This document shows, piece after piece, positions 42,042 to 50,419 of a stretch of DNA of 64,000 bases (position 1 is the stretch's first letter; every line of letters begins with the position of its first letter). The notes below the pieces were generated by a model. It searched no databases. It was not told where the DNA came from and saw only the letters and a list, made by a program, of their open reading frames with translations. Origin of the DNA: Bradyrhizobium sp. AUGA SZCCT0176 (GTDB lineage: Bacteria; Pseudomonadota; Alphaproteobacteria; Rhizobiales; Xanthobacteraceae); NCBI RefSeq assembly GCF_018130145.1, contig NZ_JAFCMB010000008.1, positions 241,572 through 305,571 of the forward strand, read 5' to 3'. The position numbers and the translations under genes were made by a program.

Positions 42042-42617
42042 ATGCGCCGCAACGGTTTCGCCATCGTCGCCCTCGTCCTCGCCCTTGCCGCCGCGGCGGA
42101 CATCGCGCGCGCCGACGATGCCGCGGCCTGGTCCGCCTTGCGTGCGGGCGGGCATGTCGCACTGATGCGCCATGCCGATGCGCCGGGTGGCGTCGGCGAT
42201 CCGCCGGGCTTCCGGATCGATGACTGCGCCACCCAGCGCAATCTCAGCGCCAAGGGCCGCGCCGACGCGAGAAGGATCGGCGCGCGGCTCAAGTCGGAGG
42301 GGATCGCGGTCGATCAAATCCTCACCTCGCCATGGTGTCGCTGCATGGACACGGCAACCCTGCTGGAACTGGGACCGGTCGAAGCCGCACCGACATTCGG
42401 CAATGTGGTCGTGCTGCGCGATCAGACAGCGGCTTTGACCGCCGGTGCCCGCGCGGTGATCGGCAAATGGACCGGCCGTGGCAACCTTCTGGTCGTGACG
42501 CACGGCGCGAACATCCTGGCCCTCACCACGATCTCGCCGGCAAGCGGTGAGATCGTGGTGGTCCGAAGCGGAAGCGCCGACCGCAGCGAGCCTGTCGGCC
42601 GCCTGCTGCTCGATTGA
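42042..42617 (+). CDS. Secreted histidine phosphatase-family protein
   Basis: 191 aa. The signal peptide (RRNGFAIVALVLALAAAADI ARA) is followed by the phosphohistidine motif HVALMRHADAPG (RHG variant RHA), a conserved Arg/Glu region TSPWCRCMDTATLLELG, and the second catalytic His in LLVVTHGANILAL. It is a periplasmic branch of the phosphoglycerate-mutase-like superfamily. The third gene of the operon with the DUF6152 and DUF6644 genes. Confidence 0.88.
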   Translation: MRRNGFAIVALVLALAAAADIARADDAAAWSALRAGGHVALMRHADAPGGVGDPPGFRIDDCATQRNLSAKGRADARRIGARLKSEGIAVDQILTSPWCRCMDTATLLELGPVEAAPTFGNVVVLRDQTAALTAGARAVIGKWTGRGNLLVVTHGANILALTTISPASGEIVVVRSGSADRSEPVGRLLLD

Positions 42618-42644
42618 CGTGCAGCGACAGCCTGTCCCTGTCCC

Positions 42645-43232
42645 CTACTGCACCACGTCGAGTTTGACATTGGTGAGGCCCTTTCCGACCATTCCGAGCG
42701 CGTCGGCCGCGGAATAGGAGACGTCGACCACACGCCCCGGAACGTAGGGACCGCGGTCATTGACCCGCACCGTGACGGACTTGCCGCTCGAGACATCCGT
42801 CACGCGCAGCTTGGTGCCGAACGGCAATGTCGGATGCGCCGCGGTCATGTCCATCGTGTTGAATCTTTCACCGCTCGCGGTCTTGGTGCCCTCGGTGTAG
42901 AAACTCGCCACCCCATGCGAGGCCGTCGTCTTGGGTTTGCCTGCATCTTTGCGCGACGCGAACCGGGTGTGCTTTCTTGTCGCCGCCACGCGCCTCTTGA
43001 TCATGGGCGATGACATTCGATCGTGGTCCAGCGACGCCACCCGGCTGGCGCGCAATTCAGATTTCTGGCTGACGCCCGAGGTCTGCGAGCAGGCCGCCAG
43101 CGATGCCGCTGCCACGCCAACGGCAAGCAGCCGCATAACCTTCCCCGCGGCCGGCATCCAAGGCGGCGCCTTGCGTTGAGTGCGGTTCGTTCCGATGTCG
43201 ACGTTCGAAGTAGCAGCGCGGTCGATGGACAT
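42645..43232 (-). CDS. rlpA: RlpA-like septal ring lytic transglycosylase lipoprotein
   Basis: 195 aa with the start at 43232; ATG 43157 or 43136 are also possible. A lipoprotein signal is visible (RLLAVGVAAASLAACS, lipobox LAAC). The C-terminal double-psi beta-barrel has ASHGVASFYTEGTKTASGER, TAAHPTLPFGTKLRVTD and VTVRVNDRGPYVPGRVVDVS, with the family's active-site Asp. RlpA cleaves stripped peptidoglycan glycan strands at the septum. No SPOR domain is present, unlike the E. coli protein. The N-region before the lipobox is unusually long if 43232 is used, which argues for a downstream start. Confidence 0.88.
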   Translation of the reverse strand: MSIDRAATSNVDIGTNRTQRKAPPWMPAAGKVMRLLAVGVAAASLAACSQTSGVSQKSELRASRVASLDHDRMSSPMIKRRVAATRKHTRFASRKDAGKPKTTASHGVASFYTEGTKTASGERFNTMDMTAAHPTLPFGTKLRVTDVSSGKSVTVRVNDRGPYVPGRVVDVSYSAADALGMVGKGLTNVKLDVVQ

Positions 43233-43407
43233 GTTGCGATCCCCAACTTGCGCCCCAGCCCAAGCCGAAAACCAGCACGGCCCATCGTCCGAATCCAATC
43301 GGGGCGGAACCGGGGCCGGAAAACGTCAGACCCCGCCCCGCCAGCGCAATTCCGTTGGGGTGTGGTGATTGGGTCACAGCTCTCGTGGGTGTCGCAGGCG
43401 GGATGTG

Positions 43408-43484
43408 GGATCAGCGCTAGCGTAATCCGCCGCCTTGGATGACCGCTGACGGCGGATTTCTCGTTCGGCTCTACCGCCCTACCC
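43408..43484. repeat. Dispersed palindromic repeat, family R1
   Basis: GGATCAGCGCTAGCGTAATC plus CGCCG at the left and a diverged CGGCGGATTTCTCGTTCGGC plus TCTACCGCCCTA at the right; more degenerate than the other R1 copies. Confidence 0.65.
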
Positions 43485-43488
43485 TGTC

Positions 43489-43878
43489 CTACTTCCGCTC
43501 GTCCGACGTGAAAAACTTGCTGCCATCGAAAAAGCGGTTCGGCCGATTGAAAACGGAGAGGAAAGTCGCCCCGTTGGGCGAATGCGCGACATGGATGTTG
43601 CCGCCGGGCCGCCACACGAAGTCACCCGCGCCGCAGCTGCCCTCCGCATCTTCCAGCGATCCCTCCAGCATAAAGGTCTGTTCGAGCGCGGTATGCTCGT
43701 GCAGCGGCACGACCGCGCCGGGCGCCATCTTGAACAGGATGGTCGAGCGCCCTTCGTCGTCCTTGTAGAGGATCTTCATCTGAATTCCGTCGAAGTCCGT
43801 TGGCTGCCAGGGCATCGAAGATGCCGCAACGAAGGTCGAACGCAGTTCGGGCGGGTTGACGGGCACGGGCTTGTTCAT
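43489..43878 (-). CDS. Cupin-domain protein (ChrR-like)
   Basis: 129 aa single cupin. The metal site appears as PLHEHTALEQTFMLEGSLED, with two His and a Glu-like position, and the second cupin motif as GGNIHVAHSPNGATF. It resembles anti-sigma ChrR cupin or acetylacetone/dihydroxyacetophenone dioxygenase-type cupins. GGAG lies eight nt before the ATG. It lies 28 nt downstream of the adenylate cyclase gene on the same strand, so both may share a transcript. Confidence 0.85.
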   Translation of the reverse strand: MNKPVPVNPPELRSTFVAASSMPWQPTDFDGIQMKILYKDDEGRSTILFKMAPGAVVPLHEHTALEQTFMLEGSLEDAEGSCGAGDFVWRPGGNIHVAHSPNGATFLSVFNRPNRFFDGSKFFTSDERK

Positions 43879-43906
43879 GGCTTCGTCTCCGTGTTGCCAA
43901 TCCTAA

Positions 43907-45313
43907 TCAGGATATCTCGTAGACCGACACCTTGTCCGCAATCCCGCTCAACGCCACGCTTCTGGGTGTTGGCTTGAGCCCCTTGGTCTCAAGCAAAGAT
44001 CGGGCTTTCGCGTTCTCCACCACCTGCTCCGTCACCACGATCGAGCGTGACGCCGCAAGGCCCTGGACCCGCGAGGCGATGTTCACCGTCTGGCCGAAAT
44101 AGTCCTGCTGGGCATTGAGCGTTACCGCGAGGCACGACCCTTCATGGATACCCATCTTCAAGCTCAGGCTCTGATGCTGCCGCTCGGCGCCAAGGTCGCT
44201 CATCGCCTCGCGCATGCGGATCGCCGCGGCAATGGCGCGGTCCGGCGTCTCGAAGGTCGCCATCACGGCATCGCCAATGGTCTTGACGACGGCGCCCCGT
44301 TCGGACGCGATGATCTCCTGCAACAGCCTGAAATGCTCGTTGACGAGATCGAAGGCCGTGAGGTCGCCAACGCGTTCATAGAGTTCAGTGGAGCCCCGGA
44401 GGTCGCTGAACAAGAACGTCAGGCTCAGAATCTTGAGCCTCTGGCCGATCGCGAGCGTATCGGTCCGATAGATGTCGCGAAAAGTCTGGTTGGTGAGGAG
44501 GCGCGTTGCCGTGAGCACGGGCTTGCGTCGCGTCAGGATGGCGTCCAGCGCCGCGTTCGCCACCCATACCGCCGGCAACACGCGGCCGTCGGTACGGTTT
44601 TCCAGCGCCAGCCGCAGCGGCCCGGGGCGCAAGGCGACGGTATCGACGGGAACCTGGACCTTGTTGAACATCACGGACAGATTTTGGCGCTCGCCGGTCT
44701 CCTCGCCCTTGACCTCGATGAACTGGGCCGCGTGCGTCACGGGATCGAACACGATCAACGTGCCTTCCGGCGCCTGCAGCGAAAGGATGGCCCTTTCGCC
44801 CGGCGGCAAGTCGACCATTTCAAGCGTGACCTCCCCCAGCAGCTTCTCGACGTCGCCGGGAAGATCGATCGCCGAACTCCAGAATATCTGGTGATAATAT
44901 TCGGCCGCCGACAATTCGTCAGGACTATGGGCCGCGATCTTGCGCACACGCGGGCTCACCGTGAAGGTCACCTCGACCAGATTGTCGAGCGTCGTCTCAT
45001 AGCCCGCGGCGCAGAACGCGCAATTGTACTGCGCGCTATTGAGCGTCTTCAGGCTCTTATTGGCGGAAAGCACCCCGGCACAACTCGGGCACATCACGTT
45101 CCATGTCATCTCGAACATGCCGAGCCCGACCGCATTCAAAAGTGTTGCGATGACCCGCTCCTCGTCGAGGCCCTCTTTGGTTGCGATCTCCAATGCGTTC
45201 ATTTTGTTCAGGGCATGGTCCGGCGCGTCCCGCACCATGCGCTCGAACGTGTCCACGATGGTTTCGTCGGCCGACTGGCGCAGGGCGGCAAACAAGGTAT
45301 CGGTTTCGCTCAT
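43907..45313 (-). CDS. Class III adenylate cyclase with N-terminal DUF5939/zinc ribbon
   Basis: 468 aa soluble protein. A helical N-terminus is followed by a zinc ribbon (Cys75, Cys78, Cys98, Cys101) and a DUF5939-type region. The C-terminal cyclase domain (about 295-468) has metal-binding Asp304 (FLFSDLRGST) and Asp348 (TIGDAVMATF), adenine-selecting Lys344 and Asp404 (QDYFGQTVN), and transition-state Asn411 and Arg415 (NIASR). All catalytic residues are intact, so cAMP production is expected. It is divergent from leader peptide 7, and the CRP-type palindrome 45469-45484 lies in the shared 245 nt intergenic region. Confidence 0.92.
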   Translation of the reverse strand: MSETDTLFAALRQSADETIVDTFERMVRDAPDHALNKMNALEIATKEGLDEERVIATLLNAVGLGMFEMTWNVMCPSCAGVLSANKSLKTLNSAQYNCAFCAAGYETTLDNLVEVTFTVSPRVRKIAAHSPDELSAAEYYHQIFWSSAIDLPGDVEKLLGEVTLEMVDLPPGERAILSLQAPEGTLIVFDPVTHAAQFIEVKGEETGERQNLSVMFNKVQVPVDTVALRPGPLRLALENRTDGRVLPAVWVANAALDAILTRRKPVLTATRLLTNQTFRDIYRTDTLAIGQRLKILSLTFLFSDLRGSTELYERVGDLTAFDLVNEHFRLLQEIIASERGAVVKTIGDAVMATFETPDRAIAAAIRMREAMSDLGAERQHQSLSLKMGIHEGSCLAVTLNAQQDYFGQTVNIASRVQGLAASRSIVVTEQVVENAKARSLLETKGLKPTPRSVALSGIADKVSVYEIS

Positions 45314-45468
45314 GCGCCGATGCTACCTGAAAGAAGGCGACGCGAACACCCGCTAAGCGATCCCCTTGCATACACAACTAAGCGACTTGTCCGCCGAAAG
45401 TAACCCAACCAGCGACCTGCCTCGGTGAAGCTCAACGAGGGGGAAGCAAAAGCCGGATTCCGCCAGAA

Positions 45469-45484
45469 CGTGATCCGGATCACG
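45469..45484 (+). promoter_or_regulatory. CRP-type palindrome between cyclase and leader peptide 7
   Basis: CGTGA-TCCGGA-TCACG, a complete 16 bp palindrome. It ends 74 nt before ATG 45559, and CTATGC starts 25 nt after it as a possible -10. It also lies 155 nt upstream of the adenylate cyclase start on the other strand, so it could influence both. Confidence 0.75.
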
Positions 45485-45558
45485 GCCGGGTCCGCGCCGC
45501 CAGGCCAACCTATGCACGCGGATGCAATCCACTTACGGCCAACCCACAGGAGACCGCC

Positions 45559-45741
45559 ATGACGCACGATCGTGATACTAAGGCGCAGGAGCTTACCGCC
45601 GAGCAGCTCGAACGCGTGGCGGGCGGGTTCTTGATCCAGGAGATGATGGCCAACCTGAAGCTGATGGGCGAGATCCTCTCCAACGTCAGCAAGACGCGCT
45701 CCGAGATCAGCATGACGTTTGCGCGCAATTCGCGGGCGTAA
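45559..45741 (+). CDS. Double-glycine leader peptide 7 (60 aa)
   Basis: 60 aa. The leader ends ELTAEQLERVAGG at residues 11-23. The 37 aa after GG (FLIQEMMANLKLMGEILSNV, then SKTRSEISMTFARNSRA) could form an amphipathic helix followed by a basic tail; no Cys. AGGAG six nt before the ATG is ideal. It is transcribed divergently from the adenylate cyclase gene. A hairpin at 45861-45893 may end the transcript. Confidence 0.83.
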   Translation: MTHDRDTKAQELTAEQLERVAGGFLIQEMMANLKLMGEILSNVSKTRSEISMTFARNSRA

Positions 45742-45860
45742 GTCATCGCCTGCTCCTCCGCTATGCCTCCGTCATCCCTGCGTGAGCGAATCCCTGGAGG
45801 GGATCAGCAATCACGCTTGCTTGAAGCTCGAACCGGAAGTCGATCACGTGCCACAAAGAG

Positions 45861-45893
45861 AAAAGGCCGGCGGGCGTTACGCCACCGGCCTCT
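45861..45893. terminator. Terminator-like hairpin downstream of leader peptide 7
   Basis: AGGCCGG (45864-45870) / CCGGCCT (45885-45891) with an inner GGCGTTACGCC stem. The T-rich tail is better on the minus strand (TTTTCTCTTT), so direction is unclear. Confidence 0.65.
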
Positions 45894-45983
45894 CTTGCAA
45901 CTGCCGGCTCGAATCCGGTTCCGCTGCGATCCCATGGCGGAAATCCTGCGCGAGTTTGGTTAATCGAACGTTAACAGAATCAG

Positions 45984-45999
45984 AGTGATGTGAATCACG
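45984..45999 (+). promoter_or_regulatory. CRP-type palindrome upstream of DUF6894 gene
   Basis: AGTGA-TGTGAA-TCACG. The core matches the sites of the leader-peptide genes, but the next start codon (46147) is 147 nt away and no double-glycine peptide lies between. Confidence 0.5.
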
Positions 46000-46146
46000 G
46001 AACCGCACGATTCGTCCAGGTAGGTTTGCTGTCACGTTGCGGGACATGCCCGTAATTCCCCGTCGGGATTCTACCGGAATATCCAGCGGAATCCGCCGCT
46101 GTTACTTTGAGACACAGATTCGATTCGCTTGGTGAAGGAGACCGAC

Positions 46147-46380
46147 ATGGCCCAGGTCTATTTCCACTGCTCCAGCTCCCGCGAAGTTCGCGTCGATCAG
46201 TTCGGCGCTGTCGTGAGCAACCTCGCCGAGGCGCGCGACCGCGCCGCCTGCGTGGTGCGATCGCTGATCATGGAAGAAAGCGCGGAAGACTGGCGCGACT
46301 GGGTCGTGCATGTCAGCGACGATTTCGACGACGAGATCTTCGAGCTCTCCTTCTCGTCCGTTCTCGGCAAGCCGAACTGA
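46147..46380 (+). CDS. DUF6894-family small protein
   Basis: 77 aa. AQVYFHCSSSREVRVDQFGA, then V...LAEARDRAACVVRSLIME, WRDWVVHVSDDFDDEIFELS F-type ends: this is the pattern of a small alphaproteobacterial family of unknown function in which F/YFH at the start and DWxxHVxDxxGxExxxLxF at the end are conserved. AAGGAG lies seven nt before ATG 46147. A CRP-type palindrome lies 147 nt upstream. A 58 aa frame follows 8 nt after the stop and may be co-translated. Confidence 0.8.
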   Translation: MAQVYFHCSSSREVRVDQFGAVVSNLAEARDRAACVVRSLIMEESAEDWRDWVVHVSDDFDDEIFELSFSSVLGKPN

Positions 46381-46388
46381 GCATTGTC

Positions 46389-46565
46389 ATGAGCACCGCG
46401 CAAATCACCAGGCCGCTGTTCCACCGCCTCGACCGAATCGTCACGGGGTGGTATCGCCTGATTGACCGCGCGTTCGACAGCTACCGGCCCGAGCGGCATT
46501 ACATGCGCGGCCGGGGGCCGAAATGGTACGCCAAGCATGGCGCGGCAGCCGCTGCTGCGATCTGA
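46389..46565 (+). CDS. Small basic protein, unknown function
   Basis: 58 aa, rich in Arg, Tyr and His: TRPLFHRLDRIVTGWYRLID, RAFDSYRPERHYMRGRGPKW, then an Ala-rich end. It lies 8 nt after the DUF6894 gene, with no strong ribosome binding site, so coupling is possible. No family was recognised. Confidence 0.5.
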   Translation: MSTAQITRPLFHRLDRIVTGWYRLIDRAFDSYRPERHYMRGRGPKWYAKHGAAAAAAI

Positions 46566-46574
46566 CTTAGCGGC

Positions 46575-47165
46575 TCAATACGGAGGCGCCTTCTTCGCCC
46601 GCTGCGCCTTTGCCGCTTCCACCCACCACGCCAGATCATCCGCAAAGCGGGGGAACGCCCGCTCCAGCGCCTTGCCGGCCTCGCCGGTCGGCTTGCCGTC
46701 GTCTGAGAGGGTTTGCGCGATCGGCCCGACCCCGATCGTGGAAGAGATCACCACCATGCCCATCTCGGAGAGCGTGCCGTGCCAGGCGGTAGCGGCGCGG
46801 GCACCGGAGAGACGGCCGGCCGAATAGCTGACGATGGCGGCCGGGCGCCAGAACCACTCCTCGAGAAAATGGTCGGTGAGGTTCTTGAGGCCGGGCTGCA
46901 TGCCCCAATTGTATTCGCCGGTGATGAAGACAAAGCCATCGGCACCGCGGATCTTTCCGGCGAGCTCTTCGAGCACCGCCGGCGCCTGGCCTTTCGGATG
47001 CTCCTTGTACATCCGGTCCAGCATTGGCAGGCCGACCGCCTTGGCGTCGATCAGCTCGACATCGTCGCCGCGGCCGCGCAAGCCTTCGACGATGAACTGA
47101 GCGAGACGGATGCCCATGCGGTCAGAGCGATAGGAGCCGTAGAGGACCAGAATGCGATGGGTCAT
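46575..47165 (-). CDS. NADPH-dependent FMN reductase-family protein
   Basis: 196 aa flavodoxin-like fold. RILVLYGSYRSDRMGIRLAQ binds the FMN phosphate; DGFVFITGEYNWGMQPGLKN LTDHF is the characteristic flavin loop (GEYNxxxPGxLKN); SYSAGRLSGARAA follows. These enzymes reduce FMN, quinones, azo dyes or chromate with NAD(P)H, and the substrate here is unknown. It is probably monocistronic and is convergent with the small genes on its left. Confidence 0.9.
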   Translation of the reverse strand: MTHRILVLYGSYRSDRMGIRLAQFIVEGLRGRGDDVELIDAKAVGLPMLDRMYKEHPKGQAPAVLEELAGKIRGADGFVFITGEYNWGMQPGLKNLTDHFLEEWFWRPAAIVSYSAGRLSGARAATAWHGTLSEMGMVVISSTIGVGPIAQTLSDDGKPTGEAGKALERAFPRFADDLAWWVEAAKAQRAKKAPPY

Positions 47166-47209
47166 TGTGGCGGCAGGCTAACACGGCCGCCGGGGGTTCG
47201 CTATCGGGC

Positions 47210-47350
47210 TCAGCTCAACCAGGTATCGCCCGTGCGATCCAGACGATGCTCATTCCTGGGCATCGACAGGCCGCGATAGAAGCCGATCATGCCCCAGACG
47301 AAGACGCCGAGTATCAGCGTCACGCCGATGTATTGAGCTATGTTTTCCAT
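47210..47350 (-). CDS. 46-aa single-helix membrane protein
   Basis: MENIAQYIGVTLILGVFVWG, then MIGFYRGLSMPRNEHRLDRT and GDTWLS. One transmembrane helix with a basic/polar C-terminus in the cytoplasm is predicted. AAAGG lies just upstream. It is too short to classify; the coherent helix and the placement between two genes support coding. Confidence 0.55.
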   Translation of the reverse strand: MENIAQYIGVTLILGVFVWGMIGFYRGLSMPRNEHRLDRTGDTWLS

Positions 47351-47420
47351 GCCCTTTGGTCGCGGTGGATGGAAAAGGGTTCACTGCCGTCATCCTCCGG
47401 GACCGAACGCCGGGACACCG

Positions 47421-47606
47421 TCAGCTCTGATGCGGTCCTCGCATCATCTTCATGGCGTCCTCGATATGGCGCCACTCGCTGGCCTCGTCGGCCTCGCCCT
47501 TCCGCTCGCAGGCAACCGCATTCTGCGCAGCCTGGGCAATCGCCGCCGGGCCATGCTTCTCGAGCATCTGCCGCGCGATGGTGTGGATTTGCATCTCGGA
47601 TGTCAT
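47421..47606 (-). CDS. 61-aa cytoplasmic protein, unknown function
   Basis: MTSEMQIHTIARQMLEKHGP, AAIAQAAQNAVACERKGEAD, EASEWRHIEDAMKMMRGPHQ, S. All-helical, polar. GGGAG six nt before ATG 47606 is a good ribosome binding site. Similar short helical proteins (with HGxxAxxxAxxxAxxxxxxGD..xxxW) are, as I recall, frequent in Bradyrhizobium; role unknown. Confidence 0.7.
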   Translation of the reverse strand: MTSEMQIHTIARQMLEKHGPAAIAQAAQNAVACERKGEADEASEWRHIEDAMKMMRGPHQS

Positions 47607-47727
47607 GTCGCGCTCCCTGAGGTTGGCGCCGCAGGAACCGGTTCCCCTGTAGGGCTGCGGCCTGTTGTGAGAACCGCCGAACCGGCCCGCTCGTTCCACG
47701 CCGGGCACTCCTCATCCGGGTTCCGCC

Positions 47728-48516
47728 TCACATTTCTCCGAGCTCCGGCGGCTCAAACCAGTTGGTCAGCGACAAGCCGCCATCGATTGTGATCGCCGAG
47801 CCCGTCACATAGGCCGACACCCGGTTCGAGAGCACCGCCAGCGCCAGCGGCGCGAGGTCGCTGGCATCCCCGAGACGGCCGAGCGGAATGTGTTTTGCCA
47901 GCGACGGATCGGCAACAAAACCGCCGGCGGCAATCGCGCCGGGCACCAGCGCGTTGACGCGGATGCCGTAGCGGCCGAACGTTTTTGCGAGCTCCTTCAC
48001 CAGCATCGCCATCCCGGCCTTTGCGGTCGAATAATGCGGCAGATTGCGCGGCGTGCCTGAATGCAGCGAGGTCAGCAGCAGGAACGAGCCGGGCTGTTTC
48101 GCCGCGATCAGCCCCCGCGCCAGTTCGCGCGAAAGGTGAAAGCCGGCCTCGAGATTGACCGCATGCATCTGCGCCCAGGTCTCAGTGCTGACGGCCATGG
48201 CATGATCCGCCTCGCGCCGCGGCGGCGAGGCGCTGTGCACGAAATGGGTCACCCGCCCGACGGCGGATTGCGCGTCCTTCAGCAGCGTTTCTCGCGCGGC
48301 GGCGCTGGCGAGATCGCCGACCCACGGCACGGCCAGTTCCGGCCGTGGCAAAGCCTTGATCGCAGCCGCGACGCGCTCCTTGCTGATATCAGCGAATACG
48401 GTCCGCACGCCCTCGCCGACCAGCGCCTGCGCGATGGCCCGGCCAATGCCGTTGCCGGCGCCGGTCACCAGCGCCGCCTCGCGTGCGGGGTCGAATGGAT
48501 TGCCGAGCAGGCTCAT
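47728..48516 (-). CDS. Short-chain dehydrogenase/reductase
   Basis: 262 aa NAD(P)-binding Rossmann protein. AALVTGAGNGIGRAIAQAL is the TGxxxGxG cofactor motif; FVHSASP replaces the usual NNAG; LLLTSLHSGTPRNLPHYSTA KAG has the catalytic Ser and the YxxxK pair; NALVPGAI and GSAITIDGGLS are the late family motifs. The substrate is unknown. Start 48516 has GGGAG seven nt upstream, whereas upstream Met codons do not. It is divergent from the acyl-CoA synthetase gene, 203 nt away, and may act in a related pathway. Confidence 0.92.
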   Translation of the reverse strand: MSLLGNPFDPAREAALVTGAGNGIGRAIAQALVGEGVRTVFADISKERVAAAIKALPRPELAVPWVGDLASAAARETLLKDAQSAVGRVTHFVHSASPPRREADHAMAVSTETWAQMHAVNLEAGFHLSRELARGLIAAKQPGSFLLLTSLHSGTPRNLPHYSTAKAGMAMLVKELAKTFGRYGIRVNALVPGAIAAGGFVADPSLAKHIPLGRLGDASDLAPLALAVLSNRVSAYVTGSAITIDGGLSLTNWFEPPELGEM

Positions 48517-48719
48517 GGCGTTCTCCCAGACGGTATCGCGGTCAAGCATAAGTCGGCGCACCGGTCTGCGCCAATACGCCCAGCGAAACGAACCGTATCA
48601 ACCGGAAAGAACCACAATTTCTTTCGGAACCCGGCTGCAAAACACAAGCGGCGGATGCCATAGTCCGGTCAATTGCCGCAAATCGGCATCATACCGGCAA
48701 AGACCCCATGGGAGAGACA

Positions 48720-50324
48720 ATGGCCTTGAAGGAATCTCACGTCGCGGGTGTTTCCACCACCGTCCGCGACGTCACGCTCGGCCAGTTGCTGGAGCAGGCC
48801 GCGCAGTCGGCGCCGGACCGGCTCGCGCTGATTGCGGGTGTCCCCGATCCCGCGGCGCGCCGGCAATGGACTTATGCGGAGCTTCACACCGAGGCGCAGC
48901 GCACGGCGCGCGCCCTGCTCCGCCGCTTCAAGCCGGGCGAGCGGGTCGCCGTCTGGGCGTATAATCTGCCGGAATGGGTGATGATGGAGTTCGGCGCCGC
49001 GATGGCCGGGATGGTGCTGGTCACCGTCAATCCGGGTTTTCGGGCCAACGAGGTCGAATATGTACTGAAGCAGTCCCGCGCGGCCGGCGTCTTCGTGGTG
49101 CCGGCGTTCCGCGGCAATCCGATGCTGGAAACGGTGCGGGAGGTCGCAGCCCGCTGCCCGGAATTGCGCGAGATCATCTCGTTTGACGACTGGGCTACCT
49201 TCATCGCCGCCGGCGACGACCACAGTATCGCGCTGCCGGACGTCAAGCCGACCGATCCGGTCATGATCCAGTACACGTCAGGCACCACCGGATTCCCAAA
49301 GGGCGCGCTGCTGCATCACCGCGGGCTTGCCAATAACGGCGCCGATACCGCCGTGCAGATGGGGGTCGAGCCCGGCGACGTATTCGTCACCACGATGCCG
49401 CTCTTCCACACCGGCGGATGCGTCTGCTGCGTGCTCGGCGCGGTGTCGCGCGCGGCAACCCAGGTGCTGATCGAAGCGTTCGAGCCTGGCCTCGTGCTGG
49501 AAATGTTTGCGACCTATCGCGGCAACGCCATGGTCGGCGTTCCCACCATGCTGGTGGCGATGCTGGAACATCCCTCCTTCGCCACGACAGACCTGTCGTC
49601 GGTCAAGGCAATCTGCTCGGGCGGTTCGACCGTGCCGGCCGCACTGGTGACGCGGTTCGAAAAAGAACTCGGCGCACCCTTCACCATCGTGTTCGGCCAG
49701 ACCGAATGCTCGCCGGTGGCGGCGATGACCAAGACGTCAGACACCATCGAGGACAAGGCCGGCACCATCGGCCTGCCGCTGCCGAACATGGAGAACAAGA
49801 TCGTCAATCCCGACACCGGCCAGACCGTGCCGATCGGCGAGATCGGCGAGTTCTGCACGCGCGGCTACCACGTCATGCTCGGCTATTTCGAAATGCCGGA
49901 CGCCACGGCCGCTTCCATCGACGCCGATGGCTGGCTGCACACCGGCGACCTCTGCGCGATGGACGCCCGCGGCTACTGCACCGTCGAGGGCCGGCTCAAG
50001 GACATGATCATCCGCGGCGGCGAGAACATCTATCCGCGCGAACTCGAGGAACTGCTGTTCCGCCATCCCAAGATCAGCGAGATCGCCGTGGTCGGACTGC
50101 CGCACGAAAAATGGGGCGAGGAAGTCGCCGCCTTCATCCGCCCGGCGCAGGGTGCCGTGATCGACAAGGAGGAACTGTCGGCCTACATGCGGGCCTCGCT
50201 GGCCCCGCACAAGACGCCAAAACACTGGTTCGTGGTCGAGGCGTTTCCACTGACGGGCTCCGGCAAGATCCAGAAGTTCAAGTTGCGCGAGATCTGGGCA
50301 AAGGGCGAGTTGACGGCGCTTTGA
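48720..50324 (+). CDS. Acyl-CoA synthetase (AMP-dependent, FadD-type)
   Basis: 534 aa ANL-superfamily enzyme that adenylates a carboxylic acid and transfers it to CoA. IQYTSGTTGFPKGALLHHRG is the AMP-binding loop, VFGQTECSPV the A5-type motif, GWLHTGDLCAMDARGYCTVE plus GRLKDMIIRGGENIYPRELE the hinge region, and GSGKIQKFKLRE carries the catalytic Lys. The chain length of the substrate cannot be told; short/medium-chain or aromatic acids are possible. Start 48720 is favoured by GGGAGAG just upstream; ATG 48708 is in frame. Confidence 0.93.
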   Translation: MALKESHVAGVSTTVRDVTLGQLLEQAAQSAPDRLALIAGVPDPAARRQWTYAELHTEAQRTARALLRRFKPGERVAVWAYNLPEWVMMEFGAAMAGMVLVTVNPGFRANEVEYVLKQSRAAGVFVVPAFRGNPMLETVREVAARCPELREIISFDDWATFIAAGDDHSIALPDVKPTDPVMIQYTSGTTGFPKGALLHHRGLANNGADTAVQMGVEPGDVFVTTMPLFHTGGCVCCVLGAVSRAATQVLIEAFEPGLVLEMFATYRGNAMVGVPTMLVAMLEHPSFATTDLSSVKAICSGGSTVPAALVTRFEKELGAPFTIVFGQTECSPVAAMTKTSDTIEDKAGTIGLPLPNMENKIVNPDTGQTVPIGEIGEFCTRGYHVMLGYFEMPDATAASIDADGWLHTGDLCAMDARGYCTVEGRLKDMIIRGGENIYPRELEELLFRHPKISEIAVVGLPHEKWGEEVAAFIRPAQGAVIDKEELSAYMRASLAPHKTPKHWFVVEAFPLTGSGKIQKFKLREIWAKGELTAL

Positions 50325-50419
50325 TGCGCCAGATGCTTTCCGAAGGTTGTGCCGGGCTGCCGTCGGCGCTAGCCTCCCCAAAACCGGAAAAGCCTAAGGA
50401 AAGTGCCAGGGAGGTCATG

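Noticed and set aside
46046..46135. 29-aa frame between the CRP-type site and the DUF6894 gene
   Set aside because: No double-glycine motif, no ribosome binding site and a random-looking sequence.
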